In this document: piece after piece, positions 1 to 4,698 of the stretch
Layout: each line of letters starts with the position of its first letter
How positions within the stretch are numbered: the first letter of the stretch is position 1
Assembly (NCBI GenBank): GCA_025963425.1
Contig: JAOPUQ010000437.1
Span: 1 to 8,258 of the forward strand
Length of the DNA stretch: 8,258 nt
Reading direction: 5' to 3'
From: Modestobacter sp.
GTDB lineage: Bacteria; Actinomycetota; Actinomycetes; Mycobacteriales; Geodermatophilaceae
The notes under the pieces: model-generated
Database searches by the model: none
Told to the model about the DNA's origin: nothing
Seen by the model: only the letters and a program-made list of their open reading frames with translations
Program-made: the position numbers and the translations under genes

Positions 1-14
1 GCTGGCCGGCTGAA

Positions 15-28
15 CGCCGGGTCCGGCG
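15..28. terminator. Short GC hairpin after the radical SAM gene
   Basis: CGCCGG and CCGGCG form a perfect inverted repeat around a 2-base centre, six bases past the radical SAM stop codon. There is no T tract on either strand, so if it ends transcription it is a tailless hairpin of the kind often proposed in actinobacteria. In DNA this GC-rich, a 6-bp stem can occur by chance. Confidence 0.3.
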
Positions 29-34
29 GCGCCC

Positions 35-1156
35 TCAGAACAGCGACTGCTGCTCGGCGACCGGCGTGCCGGCCGCGGCAGCGGCCGCGCGCCAAACGGG
101 GAGGCTGCCGACGGGGAACCCGGCCGACTCGTCGTCGGGCAGGCCGGTGGCCGGCGGGGCCGCCCCCTCCCCCGGCGTCGCGAGCCCGCGGGCCGAGCCG
201 CCGCTCTGCCGGTCGAGCCCGTGCCGGGCCAGGACCGGGGCCACCCGGCGGGCCAGCCAGCTGCGGTACTCGGACGGCACGTAGGCGCCGCGCCCGTACA
301 GCGTCTTGTAGCGGGCGACCAGGGCCGGGTGCTCACGGACCAGCCAGGCGGTGAACCACTCCCGGGCGCCCGGGCGCAGGTGCAGCGGCAGCACCGTCAC
401 GCCGGTCGCCCCGGCCTCGGCGATCGCGCCGATCGCTGCCTCGAGGTGCCCGCGGGAGTCGGTGAGCCCGGGCAGGACAGGAGCGAGGAACACCCCGCAC
501 GGCAGCCCGGCGTCGGTGATCGCGCGGACCAGCTCCAGCCGTGCCCGTGGCGTGGGCGCACCCGGCTCCAGGGCGGTGTGCAGGTCGTCATCCCAGATGG
601 CCATCGAGACGCCCATCCCGATCGGCACGTCCCGGGCCGCGGCGACCAGCAGCGGGAGGTCGCGGCGGGCCAGCGTGCCCTTGGTCAGGATGGAGAACGG
701 CGTCCCGGAGCGGGCGAGGGCGTCGATGACCCCGGGCATCAACCGGTAGCGGCCCTCGGCCCGCTGGTAGGGGTCGGTGTTGGTGCCCAACGCGACGTGC
801 TCGCGCCGCCAGGACGGACGGGCGAGCTCGCGGCGCAGCACCTCGACCACGTTGGTCTTGACCACGATCTGCTGGTCGAAGTCGGCACCGCTGTCGAGCT
901 CGAGCCACTCGTGGGTGCCGCGGGCATAGCAGTAGATGCACGCATGACTGCAGCCCCGGAAGGTGTTGATCGTGTGGCCGAACGGCATGGCCGAGCCCTT
1001 GGGCACCGCGTTCAGCGCGCTCTTGCAGCGCACCTCGTGCAGTGTCAGCCCGGGGAACTCCGGGACCTGCAGGCTGCGCAGCAGCCCCCGGATGTCGGGC
1101 AGGCCGGGCAGGGTCGACGGCTCGTCGAGGTCCAGCCGCTGGGCATCCCACCGCAT
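35..1156 (-). CDS. Rv2578c-family radical SAM protein (SplB/COG1533-like)
   Basis: A 373-residue radical SAM enzyme. The cluster motif CX3CX2C is visible as C69, C73 and C76 (GCSHACIYCYAR), followed by a conserved GTNTDPYQ (about 124-131), ILTKGT (about 156-161) and a C-terminal YGRGAY segment (287-292), as in the Rv2578c group related to spore photoproduct lyase. Such proteins bind a 4Fe-4S cluster and S-adenosylmethionine and make a 5'-deoxyadenosyl radical in the cytoplasm; the substrate of this group is not known to me. Residues about 315-367 form a low-complexity Gly/Ala/Pro linker that ends in QQSLF at 369-373, a match to bacterial sliding-clamp-binding peptides. I chose ATG at 1156 (protein begins MRWDAQRLD) because the other ATG, at 1174, lies inside the LexA-box palindrome. 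The gene lies 56 bp after lrp on the same strand. A repair role is inferred from the SOS box, the clamp motif and the fold, not shown. Confidence 0.9.
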   Translation of the reverse strand: MRWDAQRLDLDEPSTLPGLPDIRGLLRSLQVPEFPGLTLHEVRCKSALNAVPKGSAMPFGHTINTFRGCSHACIYCYARGTHEWLELDSGADFDQQIVVKTNVVEVLRRELARPSWRREHVALGTNTDPYQRAEGRYRLMPGVIDALARSGTPFSILTKGTLARRDLPLLVAAARDVPIGMGVSMAIWDDDLHTALEPGAPTPRARLELVRAITDAGLPCGVFLAPVLPGLTDSRGHLEAAIGAIAEAGATGVTVLPLHLRPGAREWFTAWLVREHPALVARYKTLYGRGAYVPSEYRSWLARRVAPVLARHGLDRQSGGSARGLATPGEGAAPPATGLPDDESAGFPVGSLPVWRAAAAAAGTPVAEQQSLF

Positions 1157-1164
1157 GGCCCTAT

Positions 1165-1180
1165 CCGAACACATGTTCGA
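1165..1180 (-). promoter_or_regulatory. LexA/SOS box before the radical SAM gene
   Basis: Read on the minus strand the site is TCGAACATGTGTTCGG. The actinobacterial LexA consensus is TCGAAC-N4-GTTCGA, and only the last base differs (G for A). The box ends 8 bases before ATG 1156. A -10-like hexamer TCGGAT (1163-1168) overlaps its proximal half and is followed by exactly six bases and the ATG, so bound LexA would cover the -10 and the start of a leaderless transcript. The -10 match is weak (T at positions 1 and 6 and A at 5, but C at 2); the LexA match is strong. The site is in the intergenic gap between lrp and the radical SAM gene. Confidence 0.8.
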
Positions 1181-1212
1181 TCGGATGTCGACCGCCGGCC
1201 GGGTGCGCCGGA

Positions 1213-1701
1213 TCAGATCGGGGGCCGGTCCTCGTAGAACGTCGACAGCACCACGGTGGTGCGGGTGGTCACGTTCGCCGCGGCCCGGATGGCGGCGAGC
1301 AGCGCCTCGAGAGCGTCGGGCGAGGCGACCCGCACCTTGAGGATGTAGCTCTCCATCCCGGCCACGGAATGGCAGGCCTCGATGGCGGTGAGGTGCGCCA
1401 GCCGCGCCGGGGCGTCGTCGGGCTGGGCCACGTCCATCGGGGTGATCGACACGAACGCGGTCAGCGGCAGCCCGATGGCCTTGGCGTCGACCTTGGCGGC
1501 ATACCCGGTGATCAGCCCACGCTGCTCCAGACGGCGGACCCGCTGGTGCACCGCGGACACCGACAGGCCCACGCGCTCGGCCAGCTCGGTGTAGCTGGCC
1601 CGCCCGTCCCGGGCCAGGGCGCTCAGCAGGGCCCGGTCGACGTCGGCGGCCGGTGACCCGCCGCCGGCCGGCGGCTCAGCCGGGGAGTTCGACGAGCTCA
1701 C
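1213..1701 (-). CDS. Lrp/AsnC-family transcriptional regulator
   Basis: A 162-residue DNA-binding protein of the feast/famine class. After a disordered Ser/Pro/Gly-rich start (1-18) comes an AsnC-type helix-turn-helix (about 20-70, with YTELAERVGLSVSAVHQRVRRLEQRGLI), then a RAM effector-binding and oligomerising domain (about 78-157, with VAGMESYILKVRV at 113-125 and TTVVLSTFYE near the end). Family members bind amino acids or related ligands and form dimers to octamers. The start is GTG 1701, backed by GAGGG five bases upstream; no other start codon lies between it and the HTH. The gene begins 26 bp inside pepE, so translation is probably coupled, which hints that the ligand or target may be linked to peptide or amino-acid turnover. 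Neither ligand nor targets can be read from the sequence. Confidence 0.93.
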   Translation of the reverse strand: MSSSNSPAEPPAGGGSPAADVDRALLSALARDGRASYTELAERVGLSVSAVHQRVRRLEQRGLITGYAAKVDAKAIGLPLTAFVSITPMDVAQPDDAPARLAHLTAIEACHSVAGMESYILKVRVASPDALEALLAAIRAAANVTTRTTVVLSTFYEDRPPI

Positions 1702-2824
1702 GGGGGCCCTCGTTGAGGTTGCGGACGCCGTCGTCGGTGCACACGACGATGTCCTCGATCCGGGCGCCGCAGCGGCCGGCCAGGTAGATGCCAGGTTCCA
1801 CCGAGAAGGTCATCCCCGGCTCCAGTGGCAGGTCGTTGCCGGCGACCACGTAGGGCGCCTCGTGGGTGTCCAGCCCGATGCCGTGCCCGGTGCGGTGGAT
1901 GAAGTGCTCACCCCAGCCGGCCTCGGTGATCACCTCGCGGGCCACCGCGTCGACCTCCTCGCAGGTGACCCCCGGGCGCACCGCGGCGGTGGCCGCCTCC
2001 TGCGCCCGCTGGAGCACCGCGTACCACTCGGCGACGTCGGAGGCGGCGGCACCGCCGACGACGTAGGTGCGGGTGCAGTCGGACCGGTAGCCGGTCGCGG
2101 TCTCCCCGCCGATGTCGACGACCACCAGGTCACCGGCCTGCACCACCCGGTCGGACAGCTCGTGGTGCGGGCTGGCGCCGTTCGGGCCGGACCCGACGAT
2201 GGTGAAGTCGACGGCCACGTGACCCTCGGCCAGGATCGCCGCGCCGATGTCGGCGCCGACCTCGGCCTCGGTGCGGCCCACCCGCAGCCAGTCGGCCATC
2301 GCGGCGTGCACCCGGTCGATGGCGGCGCCGGCCAGCGCCAGCTCCTCGACCTCGGCCGGGGTCTTGACCATGCGCAGCCGGTCGATGACCGGGCTCGCCA
2401 GCTCCAGCGCCGCACCGGGCAGCGCCCGCTGCACGCCCAGGGCGTGCTCGGCCCAGGTCCGGTTGCCCACCGCGACCCGGGCAGGGGTGGCCCCCAGCCG
2501 GGCGGTCACCGCCCCGGCAAGCCGCGCGAAGGCGTCCTCGGTCTCGTCCCAGGCCAGCACCTCCAGCCCGAGGGCGCCGGCCGGGGAGGCCTCGACCATC
2601 GGCGCCTCGAGCCGGGGCACCACCAGCAGCGGCTCCCCGCGGCGCGGCACGGCCAGTGCGGTCAGCCGCTCCATCGCGTGCGCGGAGTAGCCGCACAGGT
2701 ACCGCAGATCGGACCCCGGCGTGACCACGAGCAGGTCGACGCCGAGCTCGTCGGCGAGCGCCCGGGCGGCGTGCACGCGGTCGATGGACACCAGTGGGGA
2801 GGAGTGAGGGGGGACGGCGACCAC
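1676..2824 (-). CDS. pepE: M24-family metallopeptidase, PepE/Xaa-Pro dipeptidase type
   Basis: A 382-residue cytoplasmic peptidase with the creatinase N-terminal domain (about 14-145) followed by the pita-bread M24 catalytic domain (about 155-375). All five dinuclear metal ligands are visible: D237 (VVVDIGG), D249 (YRSDCTRTY), H314 (HRTGHGIGLDTHE), E343 (FSVEPGIY) and E357 (ARIEDIV); SPHHELS (219-224) supplies the usual substrate-side histidine. The family removes N-terminal residues next to proline or splits Xaa-Pro dipeptides; the exact substrate is not readable. I prefer GTG 2824 because TACTCT lies exactly six bases upstream, the pattern of a leaderless transcript. ATG 2869 (397 residues) and GTG 2791 are alternatives; none has a Shine-Dalgarno. 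The open frame runs back to 3754, but beyond 2869 it is antisense to fenA and not real. The symbol follows the M. tuberculosis Rv2089c gene and is unrelated to E. coli PepE. Confidence 0.93.
   Translation of the reverse strand: MVAVPPHSSPLVSIDRVHAARALADELGVDLLVVTPGSDLRYLCGYSAHAMERLTALAVPRRGEPLLVVPRLEAPMVEASPAGALGLEVLAWDETEDAFARLAGAVTARLGATPARVAVGNRTWAEHALGVQRALPGAALELASPVIDRLRMVKTPAEVEELALAGAAIDRVHAAMADWLRVGRTEAEVGADIGAAILAEGHVAVDFTIVGSGPNGASPHHELSDRVVQAGDLVVVDIGGETATGYRSDCTRTYVVGGAAASDVAEWYAVLQRAQEAATAAVRPGVTCEEVDAVAREVITEAGWGEHFIHRTGHGIGLDTHEAPYVVAGNDLPLEPGMTFSVEPGIYLAGRCGARIEDIVVCTDDGVRNLNEGPRELVELPG
1707..1711 (-). promoter_or_regulatory. Ribosome binding site of lrp
   Basis: GAGGG on the minus strand, five C residues before GTG 1701. 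It lies inside the last codons of pepE and decides the GTG start, which gives the 26-bp overlap and suggests translational coupling. Confidence 0.6.
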
Positions 2825-2830
2825 GTGCGC

Positions 2831-2836
2831 AGAGTA
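2831..2836 (-). promoter_or_regulatory. Candidate -10 of leaderless pepE promoter
   Basis: The minus strand reads TACTCT, then six bases (GCGCAC), then GTG 2824. This fits the TANNNT -10 with transcription starting at the first base of the start codon. I see no good -35 at 16-19 bp, which is common in actinobacterial promoters. Confidence 0.5.
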
Positions 2837-2870
2837 ACCAGCGGCGGCGACAGCTTCGGCGCTCGTCATC

Positions 2871-2885
2871 GCACCGTTACGGTGC
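2871..2885. repeat. 15-bp palindrome in the pepE/fenA divergent region
   Basis: GCACCGTTACGGTGC is a perfect palindrome apart from its central base (7-bp arms). It overlaps the candidate fenA -10 (TACGGT, 2878-2883), the right place for a dimeric repressor to block fenA. It does not match the LexA box. A protein-binding operator is an inference; no binding protein can be named. Confidence 0.45.
2878..2883 (+). promoter_or_regulatory. Candidate -10 of leaderless fenA promoter
   Basis: TACGGT is followed by seven bases (gcccggc) and GTG 2891, fitting a leaderless transcript; no Shine-Dalgarno precedes the GTG. TTCGGC at 2855-2860, 17 bp upstream, is a weak possible -35. The element lies in the right arm of the palindrome at 2871-2885. 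Confidence 0.5.
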
Positions 2886-2890
2886 CCGGC

Positions 2891-3820
2891 GTGACCACGA
2901 TGCTGCTGGACGCGGCGAGCCTGTACTTCCGGGCCTTCTACGGGGTGCCCACGAGCGTCACCTCGCCCGACGGACGCCCGGTCAACGCCGTCCGCGGCTT
3001 CCTGGACATGACCGCCCGGCTGATCGGCGCCCACTCCCCCGAGCGGCTGGTCGCCTGCTGGGACGACGACTGGCGGCCGGCCTTCCGGGTCGCGGCGCTG
3101 CCGTCCTACAAGGCGCACCGGGTGGCGGCCGAGGGTGGCGAGGATGTGCCCGACGAGCTGGGCCCGCAGGTGCCGGTGCTCATCGAGGTGCTGGCCGCAG
3201 CCGGGCTGGCCCGCGTGGGGGCGCCGGGCTACGAGGCCGACGACGTGATCGGCACCCTGGCCACCCGGGCTCGCGGGCCGGTCGACGTCGTCACCGGCGA
3301 CCGGGACCTCTTCCAGTTGGTGGACGACGCCCGCGGTGTGCGCATCCTCTACACCGCGCGCGGCGGCATCAACGACCTGGACGTCGTGGACGAGGCCGCG
3401 GTGGCGGAGAAGTACGGCATCCCCGGCCGGGCCTACGCCGACTTCGCGGTGCTGCGGGGCGACCCCAGCGACGGTCTGCCCGGGGTGTCCGGCGTGGGCG
3501 CGAAGACCGCGGCCGCGCTGATCAACGCCTTCGGGTCGCTGGCCGGCATCCGGGAGGCCGCGGCCCGCGCCGTCGTCCCCAAGCCGCCGCTGACGGCCTC
3601 GGTGCTGAAGAAGCTGCACGTGGCCGGCGACTACCTCGACGCCGCCCCGGAGGTGGTCGCCGTCGTCACCACCATCGACCTGCCCCCGGTGGACGGGGCC
3701 CTCCCGCGCAGTCCCGCCGACCCCGATGCGCTGGCCGCGCTGGCCGAGGCGCACGGTCTGCAGAACTCGGTGCGCCGGCTGGGCGCCACGCTGGGCTGGG
3801 CGCCGGACGTCCTCGGCTGA
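2891..3820 (+). CDS. fenA: Stand-alone 5'-3' exonuclease / flap endonuclease (FenA type)
   Basis: A 309-residue nuclease of the DNA polymerase I 5'-nuclease family, without a polymerase domain. The family cuts 5' flaps and degrades 5' ends during Okazaki-fragment and excision repair; M. smegmatis FenA is the characterised relative I recall. The acidic metal-binding set is complete: D7 (LLDAAS), D58 (CWDDD), E115, D117 and D118 (GYEADDVIGT), D137 and D139 (VTGDRDLFQL), D191 and D194 (LRGDPSDGLPG). PSYKAHR (71-77) is the basic helical-arch start, and GLPGVSGVGAKTAAAL (195-210) the helix-hairpin-helix that binds DNA with a K+ ion. The start is GTG 2891, chosen for the -10 element seven bases upstream; ATG 2900 would remove three residues and also has no Shine-Dalgarno. 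It is divergent from pepE and converges on the DUF4333 gene. Position and motifs match Rv2090. Confidence 0.93.
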   Translation: MTTMLLDAASLYFRAFYGVPTSVTSPDGRPVNAVRGFLDMTARLIGAHSPERLVACWDDDWRPAFRVAALPSYKAHRVAAEGGEDVPDELGPQVPVLIEVLAAAGLARVGAPGYEADDVIGTLATRARGPVDVVTGDRDLFQLVDDARGVRILYTARGGINDLDVVDEAAVAEKYGIPGRAYADFAVLRGDPSDGLPGVSGVGAKTAAALINAFGSLAGIREAAARAVVPKPPLTASVLKKLHVAGDYLDAAPEVVAVVTTIDLPPVDGALPRSPADPDALAALAEAHGLQNSVRRLGATLGWAPDVLG

Positions 3821-3834
3821 GAGCCCGGTCAGCC
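3815..3834. terminator. Hairpin holding both stop codons of a convergent gene pair
   Basis: GGCTGA (3815-3820) pairs with TCAGCC (3829-3834) across eight bases. The left arm carries the TGA of fenA and the right arm the reverse-strand TGA of the DUF4333 gene, so the hairpin forms in both transcripts. With only 8 bp between the genes it is the only candidate bidirectional terminator. The stem is just six base pairs and has no T tract, so its strength is uncertain. Confidence 0.4.
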
Positions 3835-4593
3835 CTCCGACCAGGTGTAGGCGGCGTCCTCGTCGGTGATGGTGATGGTGATCGTCACCGGGTCGCCGTC
3901 AGCCGTCGTCCCCGAGCACTGGTAGGTCCGGCCCGGCTCCACGGTCATCTCGTCGCTGCAGCGGAGGTCGACCGACACACCCGCCTGCGCCTCGAACTGC
4001 CCGGCGACGTCGCGCTGCACCGCCTCCGGGTCCAGGGCCTTCGAGCGCATGAGCGTCGGCACCACGACGAGGACGACGATCAGCACGGCCAGGGCAGCGA
4101 GCCACAGCCACAGCCGCGACCGCTTCGACGTCGCCGCGGGCTGGGGAGGCCCCCACCCGCTCGGCTGCCCGTACTGGCCGTACTGCTGGGGCTGGCCGTA
4201 CTGGGATGGCTGGCCGTACTGGGATGGCTGGCCGTACTGGGGTGGCTGGCCGTACTGGGAGGGCTGGCCGTACTGGGAGGACTGCCCGTACTGCTGGCCG
4301 TACTGCTGACCGGGCCCGTACTGGCCGTACTGCTGGGGCTGGCCGTACTGCTGAGCCTGCCCGTACTGGGGCTGCCCGTACTGGCTCGGCGGGCCGAACG
4401 GGGGCTCCGGCTGTCCGTACGGGGCACCCGGGGGCGGGCCGTACTGCTGCCCGTACTGCTGGTCCGGCTGCGGCGGCGGGTATGCCATGCCGGGGTCGGG
4501 CCGGCCCCAGCCGGAGGCGGCGGGCGGGACGGGCGGCGGACTCACCGGGCGCACGTCGTCCCGGTCGTCGTGCCCGTGCGGCGGGTGGGTCAT
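3829..4593 (-). CDS. DUF4333 membrane protein with QYGQP-repeat cytoplasmic tail
   Basis: A 254-residue protein of unknown function. Residues 1-45 are Pro/Asp/His-rich; about 46-143 are a low-complexity array of QYGQP/QYGQ units; KRSR (157-160) precedes one transmembrane segment (161-182, LWLWLAALAVLIVVLVVV), which by the positive-inside rule puts the N-terminus in the cytoplasm. The outer C-terminal domain (about 186-253) is DUF4333-like, with two cysteines (C212, C226) that could form a disulfide, and ends in VTITITITDEDAAYTWSEG. DUF4333 is found on secreted or anchored actinobacterial proteins. ATG 4593 has AGGGAG five bases upstream. It lies 105 bp after helY in the same direction, the position of the membrane protein Rv2091c. 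The repeat tail resembles prion-like or phase-separating sequences, but no such role is shown. Expression may come by read-through from helY or from the gap. Confidence 0.88.
   Translation of the reverse strand: MTHPPHGHDDRDDVRPVSPPPVPPAASGWGRPDPGMAYPPPQPDQQYGQQYGPPPGAPYGQPEPPFGPPSQYGQPQYGQAQQYGQPQQYGQYGPGQQYGQQYGQSSQYGQPSQYGQPPQYGQPSQYGQPSQYGQPQQYGQYGQPSGWGPPQPAATSKRSRLWLWLAALAVLIVVLVVVPTLMRSKALDPEAVQRDVAGQFEAQAGVSVDLRCSDEMTVEPGRTYQCSGTTADGDPVTITITITDEDAAYTWSEG
4165..4458 (-). repeat. Degenerate coding repeat array (QYGQP units)
   Basis: Encodes residues 46-143 of the DUF4333 protein: Tyr-Gly-Gln cores spaced 4-8 residues apart, mainly QYGQP. GTAC recurs through the array on both strands. 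The inner part (4192-4281) is nearly perfect; the flanks have diverged. It is a likely site of copy-number change by slippage, always in frame because units are multiples of three. Confidence 0.8.
4192..4281 (-). repeat. Five tandem 18-bp repeats
   Basis: Plus-strand unit ctggccgtactgggatgg. Units start at 4192, 4210, 4228, 4246 and 4264. The first two are identical; the third differs at one base, the fourth and fifth at one to three, all near the unit end. Each encodes six residues (SQYGQP or PQYGQP). Such near-identity points to recent duplication. Confidence 0.92.
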
Positions 4594-4598
4594 CGTCG

Positions 4599-4604
4599 CT
4601 CCCT
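4599..4604 (-). promoter_or_regulatory. Ribosome binding site of the DUF4333 gene
   Basis: AGGGAG on the minus strand, five bases before ATG 4593. It shows that this gene, unlike helY, pepE and fenA, is translated from a message with a leader, and it fixes the start. Confidence 0.6.
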
Positions 4605-4639
4605 GTCGGCCTCGGCTGCCCGGCCCGGTGCTGAGGTCC

Positions 4640-4665
4640 GGACACCGGGCGCAGCGATTGTGTCC
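4640..4665. repeat. Inverted repeat in the helY-DUF4333 gap
   Basis: GGACAC (4640-4645) and GTGTCC (4660-4665) are perfect 6-bp arms around 14 bases. It sits in the 105-bp gap, 46 bp before the DUF4333 start, and could be an operator or a leader hairpin. I see no convincing -10 beside it, so the role is open. Confidence 0.3.
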
Positions 4666-4668
4666 TAC

Positions 4669-4683
4669 CCGCCCGGCGGGCGG
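4669..4683. terminator. GC hairpin shortly after helY
   Basis: CCGCCCG and CGGGCGG flank one central base, giving a short GC hairpin 15 bases past the helY stop codon. There is no T tract. It may weaken or end the helY transcript before the DUF4333 gene, but the loop is tight and chance is possible at this GC content. Confidence 0.3.
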
Positions 4684-4698
4684 CGGGAGACCGACTGC

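Noticed and set aside
1157..1174. ATG 1174 as the start of the radical SAM gene.
   Set aside because: It lies inside the LexA-box palindrome with no ribosome binding site. The family-like N-terminus MRWD begins at 1156.
221..1237. A 338-codon plus-strand open frame over the radical SAM gene.
   Set aside because: The opposite strand encodes a complete conserved enzyme with its motifs. This frame shows only biased composition.
1661..1674. Perfect GC palindrome CCGCCGGCCGGCGG just after the pepE stop.
   Set aside because: It has no loop, lies in lrp coding sequence (Pro/Ala/Gly codons), and is expected by chance at this GC content.
2870..3754. N-terminal extension of the M24 peptidase frame to 692 residues.
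   Set aside because: The extra part is antisense to fenA, low in complexity, and not part of any M24 protein. The real start is near 2824-2869.
4165..4458. Repeat array considered as a CRISPR.
   Set aside because: Units are 18 bp, directly tandem with no unique spacers, and stay in frame in a coding gene as QYGQP residues.
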